A DNA stretch of 64,000 bases, from assembly GCA_900766135.1 (NCBI GenBank), contig CAAFUF010000052.1:1-64000 (forward strand), in the 5' to 3' direction. Made by a program: the position numbers and the translations under genes. Positions 42,683 to 51,371 of the stretch are shown here, one piece after another. The DNA is from Paenibacillaceae bacterium (lineage in GTDB: Bacteria > Bacillota > Bacilli > Paenibacillales > Paenibacillaceae). Position 1 is the stretch's first letter. Each line of letters begins with the position of its first letter. The notes beneath the pieces were generated by a model. That model saw nothing but the letters and a program-made list of their open reading frames with translations. It searched no databases and was not told the DNA's origin.

Positions 42683-44167
42683 ATGGCCCAAATCGGCTTG
42701 AAACTTAAAATATCGATACTCTGGGGCGCATGCTTCGGCATCCTGCTGCTCTTAGCTTCCTGCGGTTACAATGAGCTTCGATATCCGGAAGAAGTGGACA
42801 TGAGCCACATGCATCATGAAGCCGAAGATGGCGATGCCCCTAACCATACAGGTCATGAAGACCACGGTACCCCTGCAAACGGCGATTCTGCCGCTGCGGT
42901 ATCCTGCACCGAGCTGAAGGAGGCCGAACCGGCCGCTGGGGAGCAAGTGAGGAATTTTGAGTTGACCGCGGCGAAAACCGTCCTAACCTTGGATAACGGG
43001 AAAAGGACGGAGGCCTGGACGTTCAATGAAACTTCGCCCGGCCCGGAACTGCGGGTTAAGGAAGGGGAACGCGTGAAAGTAACGCTAACGAATCGCGATA
43101 TCGGCAAAGGGGTGACGATTCACTGGCATGGCGTCATCCTGCCCTGTTCCCAGGACGGTGTGGCCGGCGTCACGCAGGACGCCGTTTGGCCGGGCGAACA
43201 GTTTACTTATGAATTCATCGCCCGTCATCCGGGAACGTACTGGTATCATTCCCATCAGCAAAGCTCGGAGCAGGCGGGCAAAGGGCTGGTCGGCCGGTTG
43301 ATCGTCGAGCCGAAGCAATCGGATTTCGACTACGACCTTGATTACGCCGTCACGCTGCAATTGCTGAACGATAAGCTGAAGCTGACTAATGGCCGAACCG
43401 ATGGTTTGCGTCTCGATGCAGCCCCCGGAGAATCGGTAAGGCTGCGTTTGATCAATGCCTATAGCGAGGTGCAGTGGATCGGGGTGGCCGGCGCGGAGTT
43501 CCGGGTGATCTCGATCGACGGGCAGGATTTGAACGGCCCGGGAGCGGTCCGAGAACAGTGGATTCCGATCGGCGGAGGCCAGCGCTACGACGTGCTGTTC
43601 ACGATGCCGGCCAGCGGGCAGGTCAAGGTGTACAGCAAAGAGCATAAAGCCTGGAACATCCGGTTGGGGAGCGGGCCGATACCGGAGCCGCTGAGCAAGG
43701 ATGCGCCGCAATTCGACTTCACGAATTACGGGACCCCGCTGGCTGACGGGATCACCAACGATATGAAGTTCGATCGGGTATATGATCTGAAGCTAGGCAT
43801 CCTCGACATTAACGGCAAGAAGTTCCATGAAATTCCGCCGCTCCTGGTGAAGGAAGGGGAGTGGATCAAAATCCGTTTCAAGCATACCTTTGGCGGGCCG
43901 CATCCGATGCATCTCCACGGACATCTCTTCAAGATCTTGACGAAGAACGGCAAGCCGCTAACGGGCAGCCCCATTTACGCCGATAGCGTGCTTCTGTTCA
44001 GCGGCGAGGAGTACGAAGTGGCCTTCCAAGCGAACAATCCCGGCTTGTGGATGGAACATTGCCACAATTTGGGGCATGCCGCCAACGGGATGACGATGAT
44101 GGTGAACTACGAAGGGATGACCACGCCGTTTCGCGTGGGAACCCGATCGGGCAATCTCCCGGATTAA
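42683..44167 (+). CDS. Multicopper oxidase (lipoprotein)
   Basis: 494 residues. Lipobox LLASC gives Cys27. The next 40 residues are rich in His and Met (MSHMHHEAEDGD, HTGHEDH), as in copper-handling proteins. Copper motifs are IHWHG (146-150), WYHSH (187-191), HPMHLHGH (407-414) and the T1/T2-T3 motif MEHCHNLGHAANGM (457-470), with Met as axial ligand. It is therefore a laccase-type or cuprous oxidase facing outside. GGGAGGAGG (42665-42673) precedes the ATG. The divergent two-component system probably regulates it. Confidence 0.88.
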   Translation: MAQIGLKLKISILWGACFGILLLLASCGYNELRYPEEVDMSHMHHEAEDGDAPNHTGHEDHGTPANGDSAAAVSCTELKEAEPAAGEQVRNFELTAAKTVLTLDNGKRTEAWTFNETSPGPELRVKEGERVKVTLTNRDIGKGVTIHWHGVILPCSQDGVAGVTQDAVWPGEQFTYEFIARHPGTYWYHSHQQSSEQAGKGLVGRLIVEPKQSDFDYDLDYAVTLQLLNDKLKLTNGRTDGLRLDAAPGESVRLRLINAYSEVQWIGVAGAEFRVISIDGQDLNGPGAVREQWIPIGGGQRYDVLFTMPASGQVKVYSKEHKAWNIRLGSGPIPEPLSKDAPQFDFTNYGTPLADGITNDMKFDRVYDLKLGILDINGKKFHEIPPLLVKEGEWIKIRFKHTFGGPHPMHLHGHLFKILTKNGKPLTGSPIYADSVLLFSGEEYEVAFQANNPGLWMEHCHNLGHAANGMTMMVNYEGMTTPFRVGTRSGNLPD

Positions 44168-44198
44168 TCATTCCACAAAAGAGGAAGGAGGTATTCAA

Positions 44199-44405
44199 GT
44201 GAAAAAAGCACTTTGGTTTATCGCAGCGCTAGCCGGCGGTTTGATCGGCGGGCTGGTCCTTAGCGAGTTGATTGCCATCTCTGCGGTCACCTTGCTCAGA
44301 GGAGACCTCTCCTGGCTGAGGGGCATTAAATACTTGCCGCTCGTGACGGCGGCGCTGGCCGGCATCTGGGTACTGAAACGGATTTCGCGCCGCGGGAACC
44401 GCTAA
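44199..44405 (+). CDS. Small two-TM membrane protein
   Basis: 68 residues with two hydrophobic segments (about 4-32 and 45-61) and a basic C-terminus (KRISRRGNR). It resembles the small DUF5957-type proteins of Bacilli, though I am not certain. GTG start with a perfect AAGGAGG (44185-44191) eight bases upstream. It sits 31 bases after the multicopper oxidase without a terminator, so probably in the same transcript. Confidence 0.65.
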   Translation: MKKALWFIAALAGGLIGGLVLSELIAISAVTLLRGDLSWLRGIKYLPLVTAALAGIWVLKRISRRGNR

Positions 44406-44410
44406 GTCAT

Positions 44411-44515
44411 TTACGCTTCGCTATAATATTCGCCCAGAAACTGCCGAAACCGGCGCGCGGCTTCGGATAAATACCGCCGTTCCAGCCAAGCGACACTCGG
44501 CCGCAAAGGCGGCAA
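44411..44515 (-). pseudogene. C-terminal fragment of a LysR-family regulator
   Basis: Reading leftward, 34 codons before a stop give 'LPPLRPSVAWLERRYLSEAARRF' and 'FLGEYYSEA', a typical tail of a LysR effector domain. The N-terminal part is missing: the sequence beyond about 44510 belongs to a truncated transporter on the other strand. I read it as one half of a deletion scar. Confidence 0.6.
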
Positions 44516-44965
44516 GTTGGCGGATGCCAAGGGCAATTCCTTCGTCATCTATGTGGCATCTTTGCTGCTGATCGGCTGTTTTGCCCTGATTTCGGTGGCG
44601 TCCGGGGCGGCGGCGGGCTGGATTGCGGCGATCCTGATCTTGGGCAATGTAGGGCAAATTTTCATGCAGCTGGCGTTGTCCAACACAATCTCCCGCACGC
44701 TGCCCAAAGAGCAGACCGGGGTAGGCATGGGCCTGCTGTCCATCCTGGCTTTTTGTCCGGCGCGGTTTCGACCAGCCTTTACGGCAATGCCTTGGATCAC
44801 GGTTCGGCTTCGCATTGGAATCCGTTGAATCTATTTGAGGGCTCCCCCGCGTTCGCCAATATCTATATGGTTTTGGCATTGCTGCATATCGGCATCCTGC
44901 TTTTTTACTATTTTTGCTTCGGTCGAGTCGGACGGTCCCGCATGGAAGAATCAGTATCGAGGTAG
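44505..44965 (+). pseudogene. C-terminal fragment of an MFS transporter with a frameshift
   Basis: From about 44505 the plus strand encodes 'GGKLADAKGNSFVIYVASLLL' and 'GNVGQIFMQLALSNTISRTL' then 'PKEQTGVGMGLLSIL'. These match the second half of Tet(L)/Tet(K)-like 14-TM drug exporters. At the T run 44750-44754 the frame breaks; the other frame continues 'FLSGAVSTSLYGNALD' to the stop at 44965. One missing T (five instead of six) explains this. The N-terminal half and promoter are absent. The gene cannot make a working transporter. Confidence 0.8.
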
Positions 44966-45019
44966 GTCTAAAGACCTGAGGAAAAACCGGTTTTGGATCC
45001 TTTCACTATCAAACCGGAT

Positions 45020-45047
45020 TAACAAATGGCATGACTTGTTCCGATAG
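45020..45047 (+). promoter_or_regulatory. Possible sigma-D-like promoter before the riboswitch
   Basis: TAAC (45020-45023), 16 bases, TCCGATAG (45040-45047) resembles the sigma-D consensus TAAA-N15-GCCGATAT. A start near 45054 would place the whole riboswitch in the leader. A second CCGATA at 45066-45071 lies inside the aptamer and cannot serve. A sigma-A reading TTAACA (45019-45024) with GATAGA (45043-45048) is also possible. Confidence 0.35.
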
Positions 45048-45060
45048 AACTTTCATGGAG

Positions 45061-45148
45061 CTTTTCCGATAAAGGCAAACCTGTCGAAAGGCAGGGACGC
45101 AAAGCTATAGGGCCTAAGCATGTTGTGGCAGCCAGCTACCGAAGGGAG
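45061..45148 (+). promoter_or_regulatory. Cyclic-di-GMP-I (GEMM-I) riboswitch
   Basis: The conserved core is easy to see: AAAGGCAAACC, a P2 hairpin CCTG-tCGAAAGg-CAGG with its GAAA tetraloop, the invariant GGACGCAAAGC, then GGGCCTAAG (tetraloop receptor side), and a closing CCAGCTACCGAAGG. These match the class I cyclic-di-GMP aptamer. The P1 3' strand GAAGGG(45141-45146) can pair with CTTTTC (45061-45066). This same strand is the ribosome binding site of the next gene, whose ATG is at 45159. Ligand binding, which stabilises P1, would thus be expected to hide the site and turn translation off. A T7 run directly follows (45149-45155), so an effect on transcription cannot be excluded. Confidence 0.88.
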
Positions 45149-45158
45149 TTTTTTTGTC

Positions 45159-45971
45159 ATGAAAAAGTGGATATCCGTGGCGCTTGCGATCGTAATTTTG
45201 TTCGGAGGAGCCGGCGCAATGCAGGTTCAAGGGGCGGAAACCCCGGGCTGGATCGATAAAACCCGGGTGGATCAAGGAGCGATCCGCATCAACTATGACG
45301 TGAAGACGAACATCAAAACCAAGCTATTGATCGCCAAAGGTGAGGGGAAATACACCTACACGCTTACTCCTGGGCCTAAGGGAGAGGGAGAGACCTTCCC
45401 GCTTCAAATGGGGAACGGAGAGTATACGGTCAGTCTTTTGGAACAGATCAAAGGAACAACGTACCGTTTGGTCCATAAGGACACGGTTAAGCTGCAATTG
45501 CAGGACGAGAAGCAGGTATTCTTGCATTCCACGCAAAACGTAAATTGGGAACCGGACGGCCGCGCGGCGACAATCGCCAACGAGTTGACCCAAAACGCGG
45601 TTGGAACCGAGGAAAAAGTACAGATCATTTATGACTATGTCATCAGTACCCTCAAATACGACGACAGCTTGGCGTTCAGCGCCACCTCCAGTTATCTGCC
45701 CGATCTCGACCGGACGCTAACCCAAAAGAAGGACATTTGTTATGGATTCTCTTCCTTGTTCGCGGCAATGCTGCGCAGTGTTGGGATTCCGGCCAAGTTG
45801 GCGATGGGAACCTCGGATTATGTCAATACCTATCACGCCTGGAACGAGGTTTACGTCAACGGCCGCTGGGTCACGATCGATACCACGGCGGACGCAGGCT
45901 GGAAAGGAACGACGACCGCTTTTACGATGATCAAGGATCCCGCGAAATATAAGGCCGATAAAGAATATTAA
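45159..45971 (+). CDS. Secreted transglutaminase-like protein under c-di-GMP riboswitch control
   Basis: 270 residues. A signal peptide ends near residue 26 (VQGAETPGW). The C-terminal half is a transglutaminase-like cysteine-protease fold with the complete triad Cys194 (KKDICYGFSS), His226 (NTYHAWNEVYV) and Asp241 (TIDTTAD). Such secreted proteins may cleave or crosslink surface proteins. The start is the ATG at 45159, eleven bases after AAGGGAG; the longer frame from 45120 begins inside the riboswitch. It is followed by a terminator, so it is a single-gene unit. A c-di-GMP-controlled surface protease or crosslinker next to a sortase-anchored adhesin suggests a role in attachment. Confidence 0.82.
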   Translation: MKKWISVALAIVILFGGAGAMQVQGAETPGWIDKTRVDQGAIRINYDVKTNIKTKLLIAKGEGKYTYTLTPGPKGEGETFPLQMGNGEYTVSLLEQIKGTTYRLVHKDTVKLQLQDEKQVFLHSTQNVNWEPDGRAATIANELTQNAVGTEEKVQIIYDYVISTLKYDDSLAFSATSSYLPDLDRTLTQKKDICYGFSSLFAAMLRSVGIPAKLAMGTSDYVNTYHAWNEVYVNGRWVTIDTTADAGWKGTTTAFTMIKDPAKYKADKEY

Positions 45972-45999
45972 GTGAACGAATAACGGTTGCGGATCACGC

Positions 46000-46055
46000 G
46001 CCGCTTCTGACATTTTGAACCTGCTTGCCGGGTCGGGTGTCGAAGCGGCTTTTTT
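46000..46055 (+). terminator. Rho-independent terminator
   Basis: GCCGCTTC-t-GACA pairs with TGTC-GAAGCGGC, then TTTTTTG. Ends the transglutaminase transcript. Confidence 0.8.
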
Positions 46056-46084
46056 GCGCTTTTTCGCCTTCTATTTCCCGCCAA

Positions 46085-46114
46085 TTGACTAGATTTGTTC
46101 AGAAGTTGTATAGA
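46085..46114 (+). promoter_or_regulatory. Sigma-A-type promoter
   Basis: TTGACT (46085-46090), 18 bases, TATAGA (46109-46114), about 60 bases before the next gene. Confidence 0.6.
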
Positions 46115-46182
46115 CTCCCTATTTATACTCCTAGCAAACGTATTCCACAAGAACGACCACAAACAGGGAGAGGTTTAAAGTG

Positions 46183-46644
46183 ATGGATGTTGTCGCTCAT
46201 TTTAGGGACGGTTCCCGCGGTCTGGAGCTGGATACCTTCAGAGAGATCGAACTTACCAAGCCGCTGAAAAGATATCAGCAAAGAGGCTTTTATATGAACT
46301 ACCGGAAAAATCGGATCGGAATCGTTGCCACGCCGGACGGCCCCGTTTTTTTTGGCAATGGGCGTTTTTACCCTTTGAAGGAGCGGCCGTTTCGATTTTG
46401 GCTTCACCGCCAGAAAAGGCGAATCGGGTTTCGCTTTGAATGGGACAACGAAATGGAGCTGAGCTTCACCTATTCCCGGACGGTTTACCGTGATGGCCGA
46501 ACGTGGGAGATCGACGAGTTTCGCGATTTTTGCTGCTGGTTAGTGGAGGCGGCGAAAAAAAATAATTTTTTTGATTTCTATACCGTAAAAACCCAAGATA
46601 GGCGGATATATAAGGCGAAAAGTGCCGGAAAAATCAATGAATAA
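46183..46644 (+). CDS. Protein of unknown function
   Basis: 153 residues, rich in Phe, Arg and Tyr, no signal peptide or membrane segment. 'RNRIGIVATPDGPVFFGNGRFYPLKERPFRFWLH' suggests a small beta-rich domain. No family recognised. ATG at 46183, nine bases after GGGAGAGG (46166-46173); a GTG three bases earlier is also possible. It has its own promoter. It lies between the riboswitch gene and the adhesin, but no link to either is shown. Confidence 0.6.
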   Translation: MDVVAHFRDGSRGLELDTFREIELTKPLKRYQQRGFYMNYRKNRIGIVATPDGPVFFGNGRFYPLKERPFRFWLHRQKRRIGFRFEWDNEMELSFTYSRTVYRDGRTWEIDEFRDFCCWLVEAAKKNNFFDFYTVKTQDRRIYKAKSAGKINE

Positions 46645-46817
46645 TGTCACCTTTCATCATGGAAACTCCGGTTTTTCAGTCGATTGTCGAGGATTTGTTT
46701 AGAATGCTGAAATACGATGGTAATGTTGCCCGCCACAACGTTTGAAGAAGGAGGTAGGGAGACGGAGTCATTTGATAGGAACAATTTCTTGGATAAAAGG
46801 AGGCAAAAACTCGACTT

Positions 46818-49800
46818 ATGAAACGCAAATTCATGGCCATCATCATGGCCGCCGCGCTCGTTTTTCAAGGGGTCTTCGGAGCGGGAGCGACCTTGGTCAG
46901 CGCCGATTCGGAGGGATCCCCAAGCGATGCTGCCGCCGTGATCGCTACGGATGCCGTCACTGACGCGGTTTATGGGGATGGTGCCGTTAGTCTGGGCGCT
47001 TCCTCGGGGCAGGTCATTACGGACAATATCCTTACAAGCGTGGAAATATTCAATCAAAAACCCGAATATGACCCGGTTACCGAAAAACTAATCATCAAGG
47101 GAGATCGTATTCAGGATATTCGGCCGGCGGTTAAGGACGAAGTGGCCGTTATTTACACCTGGGCGTTCCCGAACGACTCCCACGATTACAGCGACGGATC
47201 CACCTTTACTTTTCATTTACCCGATAAATTTAAAATCGGGCAGCAGTTGGAAGGCAACTTGGATGGCGAGGTTGGAACGTATGTTGTCCATCCGGACGGA
47301 GAAGTCGTATTTACATTTAACGACAGTATCGTTGGGCAAAAGCTGGAAGGCTATTTTTACGTATGGATCAGCTTTGACGAAGACAAATTTGAGGATGGCC
47401 TGCACCAACAGATTGATTTTAGCTCTAGCGGGTTAGGTGTCACCGATGTTCATTTTGCGAATACGGCCGAGGACAAGCTGAAAAAATCGGGAATTGCCAA
47501 CCGAAGCGGTTTTAACTCGGACGAAATCGAGTGGATGATCGATTTCAACCAAGGGGAAAAGGAGATCAAAGGCGCAATCCTCGACGACACCCTGCCGGAA
47601 GGTTTGAAGCTCAAAGGCGATATTGAAATTCGCAAACTGCAGGTGCAGGTCGACGGTTCGGTCAAAGCGGGAACTGTGGAGCGTACGGAAACGGCGTTTC
47701 CGATCTCCCTGGGCGATATCCATGAAGCTTACCGGGTGACGTACAAAACAAGCGTGGAAGCGCCAACCTCAGGGCCTTTTACCAATAGACCTTATGACAA
47801 CAAGGCCGTGCTTACCGGCGACAACATCGAAGATGACCAAGCAGCAGGAACGGTGAGAATCAGCTTTAACGAGCCGCTTAAGAAGGTAAACAAAGCTTAC
47901 AATCCGGTGACCCAGCACATTACTTGGAAAATCGAGTACAACTATAACCAGCAAACGCAGGAGCCGTTTGATCCGGCCGATCCCAACAAACCGAATGTCG
48001 CGTGGCTCAAGGATCAGTTTGATACCACAAAGCAGCAGTTGGTCGAAACTTCCTTCGAAGTGTATGAAGTACAGCTGAATGACAGCGGGAAGGTCGTAAA
48101 TCGTACGAAACTTACCGATCCGTCGGCGTATACCGTCACCGAGACGGGAGATGGCTTTACGTTCCTCTTCAATCAGACCATCAACGCAGCTTATGATATT
48201 GAATATCAGACGGAATCGATTAAACGCGTTTATGCGAACGACCGGATTACCAATGCGGTTGAGCTCAAGAATGGCATGACAAAATCTGCAGGACAGGACA
48301 TTCGTGAAAATATTTTTGCGAAAAGCGTAAACAAAGAGGATTTCAACAAGAAGGAAATCGAGTGGAAGCTGGTTCTCAATTCCGATCTGAAGGACATGTC
48401 GGATATCGTCATTACGGAGAACTATGCAGGTAGATTTATGAAGCTGGTCCCTGGCAGTTTGCAGAAAACCGGGGATCACAAGGACGATTTCGAACTGGTA
48501 GCCAACGCGGATGATCCGGATTATGAAAAAGGTTTCGTGATCAAGTTGAACCCGGGCGTTACGATCAGCACGGAGCATGTGTTCACCTTCACCACGACCT
48601 TTGATCCGACAAAGGGGATGCCTCCGGAAAACCGATACTTCAACGAGGCTGTGCTTGACTGGGTAGATGCTGAGGGGACACACTCCCTGACTAAGTCAGC
48701 TTATGTCACGGCCCAAAGCTACACGATTGATAACGGCAATAAAGTAGGCGAATACAGCGCTAAAGATAAAGCGATCACCTGGACGATCGACGTCAACTAC
48801 AATTTATTCGATATCCAGGATGCCATTCTTCGCGATGCTTACACCGGGAACCAATTCTTCATCGAGAATTCACTACAGGTGAACAAGCTGGTGTTGGACA
48901 GCCAAAATAACGCGGTTGATCTCGGTGACGAAATCAAGCCTAAAAGCCCGGACAATCCGAATGGCTTTGACTTCCAGCTAAATCCGGATGGCAAGAGCTT
49001 TACGCTCAACCTTGGCAATATCGGTAAAACAGCTTACCGGGTCGTGTACAAAACCAGTCTTGATGGTGAGTTCCCGATTGACGGCAAATATGCCAACCAT
49101 GCGACATTGCACGACGGCGCGGTTTTGCGGTTTGAACAATCCGCCGAAGTCGAACCGGCACATGGCGGGAAGTATATCAACAAAACCGGGAGACAGCAAG
49201 GGACAACCGATATCGCGGCCTGGACGGTGAGTATCAACCCGAGCCAATCTTATATCGCGGCAGGCTCCAAGATGACGGATACGTTGTCGGACAATCAAAT
49301 TTTATTGCCCGACACCTTGAAGCTGTACAAAACGGATTTGCCTGCGGATAATTCCGGGAACGTTTCGATCAAAGCCGGGTTGGTTGATCCCGAGGATTAC
49401 GAATTGACCGTGAACGGGAACACCTTTACGTTCATCTTTAAAAAGGCGCTGACCACCGCGTTTATTCTGGAATACCAGTCGTATATCAACGCGGATGACG
49501 GCGACCGGATTACCAATAAGGCCGAATTTGCCGGTCAAACCTCTTCCGTGAAGGGGGGAGACGGGCAGGAAGGCGTGAAGGTTTCGTTAGCCGGTGCCGG
49601 CGGCGGCGCATCGGGAGGCCGAGCCCCTATCCAGATCGTCAAGGTAGACGATCGGGGTCAACCTCTGGAAGGCGCTGTATTCCAAATTTATAACGCTTCC
49701 GGGACCGTATTGCTGGAGACCCTGCCGGCAACGAACGCTTCCGGCGAAACGGAAAGCTTGCGGGAGTACCGGTTTAACGGCACGGACGGCCTTCCGTATC

Positions 49801-51185
49801 GATTAAAGGAAGTGTCGGCACCTGCGGGTTATTTGGTGGATCCCGAATATGGCGCTGGCACAGGCAAACCCGTCGCCTTCAAAAACGATGGGCCCTTTAC
49901 CGTCGAAAACAAAAAAATTCGGCAGGGATTCCAGTTTACGAAGGTGGATGCCGCCGATCCGTCCAAGAAATTAAAAGGCGCCGTTTTTGATTTATACCTG
50001 AAGAACGGGGCAGACAGAGAATTCATCGAGACGTTGACGTCCGGTGACGACGGCACAATCGCCAAGGGCGATCTGGCGCCGGGAGAATATGAATTGGTTG
50101 AAACGAAGGCTCCTGATTATTACCAATTAAATGCGCAGCCCGTTGAGTTTACCATCATCGCGAATCAAACCACGATTGTGACGCGCGACGTGCCGAATGA
50201 GCGGGGTTCCGGCGGCAAATTGGTGATAACGAAGGTCAATGCCAAGGACCAAGCCGTCCTGAGCGGCATCGAATTTGAGCTGCGCGACAGCACGAATGCG
50301 GTGGTCGGCAAGAAAACCACCGATCTTGACGGCGTGGTCGAGTTTGATCACTTGCCGTATGGCCCGTATACCTTAGTGGAGACCCAAGCGGAGGGGTTTG
50401 TGATCGAAAATCCGGAGACCGAGGTCTCCATCAAGGAACCGGTCACCGCTTTGACGATCGAAAATAAACCCAATGACCGCTCGGTGAAGTTAATCAAAAC
50501 CAATGCCGCCAAAACGCAAAGGCTCCAAGGCGCGGTATTTGAACTGCTCGCCCAGAGCGTGTTCTTTGATGCACAGGGTAATTATGAGTTTAAAAAGGTC
50601 GAATCGATCGACCCGTCCAAACTGATTACGGATCGGAACGGCGAATTGTACTTGGATCAATTGGAGCCCAACAAATACCGGCTCGTGGAAATCTCCGCGC
50701 CCGCGGGTTATGTGTTGGACAAGACGCCTATCGAGTTTGAAATTACGGATAAACAAACCGAATCCGTGATTTTGGAAAAAACAAATCACCCGATCTACAT
50801 CCCTTCCAACCCAGGGGGGGGAGGCGGACCTGGCAACCCTACCGACCCTAGCAATCCGGGAACCCCGAATACGCCGGTAGATCCGGCACAACCGGGTGAG
50901 GGGACGGTTGAGGTGCCGGAGGATCCGTCCCCGTCTGACGGAACGGGCGGCGAGAAGCCGCAGCCGGATCCGGACAAACCTGCGGATATAGAACTTGACG
51001 ACGACGGCAATCCGTTAGGCGGAACCCGCGGCGATCTTCCTTCCGGTGAAACGGACGGAAAACCGGGGGGCGGTCTCTTGCCGAAAACCGGGGAAAGCAG
51101 TCTTCTCCCTTGGCAGTTGGCGGGTGCCGCTTTCATCTTGGCGGGATTATGGCTAAGACGGAAACGCAAGCAACAAGAATCCTGA
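46818..51185 (+). CDS. LPxTG-anchored adhesin with four SpaA/Cna-B domains
   Basis: 1455 residues. Signal peptide about 1-30 (ends VSADS). Residues about 60-930 are a series of adhesin-type Ig-like beta-sandwich modules ('KEIEWKLVLNSDLKDMSDIVITENY', 'KAITWTIDVNYNLFDIQDAILRD', 'AYRVVYKTSL'), as in collagen-binding and SdrC/fibrinogen-type adhesins. Four SpaA/Cna-B domains follow, beginning near 938, 1035, 1131 and 1221. Each starts with a (V/I/F)xKV or IKT strand bearing the Lys and ends with a VE(T/I/V)xAP-type Glu needed for an internal isopeptide bond. A Pro/Gly-rich wall spacer leads to LPKTG (1421-1425), a membrane segment and RRKRK. AAAAGGAGG lies 14 bases before the ATG, rather far. A sortase gene lies 6.7 kb downstream. 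Confidence 0.92.
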   Translation: MKRKFMAIIMAAALVFQGVFGAGATLVSADSEGSPSDAAAVIATDAVTDAVYGDGAVSLGASSGQVITDNILTSVEIFNQKPEYDPVTEKLIIKGDRIQDIRPAVKDEVAVIYTWAFPNDSHDYSDGSTFTFHLPDKFKIGQQLEGNLDGEVGTYVVHPDGEVVFTFNDSIVGQKLEGYFYVWISFDEDKFEDGLHQQIDFSSSGLGVTDVHFANTAEDKLKKSGIANRSGFNSDEIEWMIDFNQGEKEIKGAILDDTLPEGLKLKGDIEIRKLQVQVDGSVKAGTVERTETAFPISLGDIHEAYRVTYKTSVEAPTSGPFTNRPYDNKAVLTGDNIEDDQAAGTVRISFNEPLKKVNKAYNPVTQHITWKIEYNYNQQTQEPFDPADPNKPNVAWLKDQFDTTKQQLVETSFEVYEVQLNDSGKVVNRTKLTDPSAYTVTETGDGFTFLFNQTINAAYDIEYQTESIKRVYANDRITNAVELKNGMTKSAGQDIRENIFAKSVNKEDFNKKEIEWKLVLNSDLKDMSDIVITENYAGRFMKLVPGSLQKTGDHKDDFELVANADDPDYEKGFVIKLNPGVTISTEHVFTFTTTFDPTKGMPPENRYFNEAVLDWVDAEGTHSLTKSAYVTAQSYTIDNGNKVGEYSAKDKAITWTIDVNYNLFDIQDAILRDAYTGNQFFIENSLQVNKLVLDSQNNAVDLGDEIKPKSPDNPNGFDFQLNPDGKSFTLNLGNIGKTAYRVVYKTSLDGEFPIDGKYANHATLHDGAVLRFEQSAEVEPAHGGKYINKTGRQQGTTDIAAWTVSINPSQSYIAAGSKMTDTLSDNQILLPDTLKLYKTDLPADNSGNVSIKAGLVDPEDYELTVNGNTFTFIFKKALTTAFILEYQSYINADDGDRITNKAEFAGQTSSVKGGDGQEGVKVSLAGAGGGASGGRAPIQIVKVDDRGQPLEGAVFQIYNASGTVLLETLPATNASGETESLREYRFNGTDGLPYRLKEVSAPAGYLVDPEYGAGTGKPVAFKNDGPFTVENKKIRQGFQFTKVDAADPSKKLKGAVFDLYLKNGADREFIETLTSGDDGTIAKGDLAPGEYELVETKAPDYYQLNAQPVEFTIIANQTTIVTRDVPNERGSGGKLVITKVNAKDQAVLSGIEFELRDSTNAVVGKKTTDLDGVVEFDHLPYGPYTLVETQAEGFVIENPETEVSIKEPVTALTIENKPNDRSVKLIKTNAAKTQRLQGAVFELLAQSVFFDAQGNYEFKKVESIDPSKLITDRNGELYLDQLEPNKYRLVEISAPAGYVLDKTPIEFEITDKQTESVILEKTNHPIYIPSNPGGGGGPGNPTDPSNPGTPNTPVDPAQPGEGTVEVPEDPSPSDGTGGEKPQPDPDKPADIELDDDGNPLGGTRGDLPSGETDGKPGGGLLPKTGESSLLPWQLAGAAFILAGLWLRRKRKQQES

Positions 51186-51190
51186 TTTTA

Positions 51191-51241
51191 GGGGCATTTC
51201 CAAAGATCCGGAGAATCGGAGCTTGGGAGTGCCCTCCTTTT
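51191..51241 (+). terminator. Rho-independent terminator after the adhesin
   Basis: GGGGCA...CCAAAG pairs with CTTGGGAG-TGCCCTCC, followed by TTTTATT. It separates the adhesin from the polysaccharide operon. Confidence 0.7.
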
Positions 51242-51371
51242 ATTCATTGTTAAGAAATTGTTCAGAAAGATGAATTACAATAAGCCAATGGCGCAATGAC
51301 TTTTGTACTATAATTATTTTTTTAGGTTTTATCCGCTTCAAGGGAATAGCAGCAAAAAGGAGCAATGGGTC

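Noticed and set aside
46742..46963. Short frame starting just before the adhesin gene after AAGGAGGTAGGG
   Set aside because: Its translation overlaps the adhesin in another frame, is Arg/His-rich and shows no family match. A leader peptide is possible but nothing supports it.
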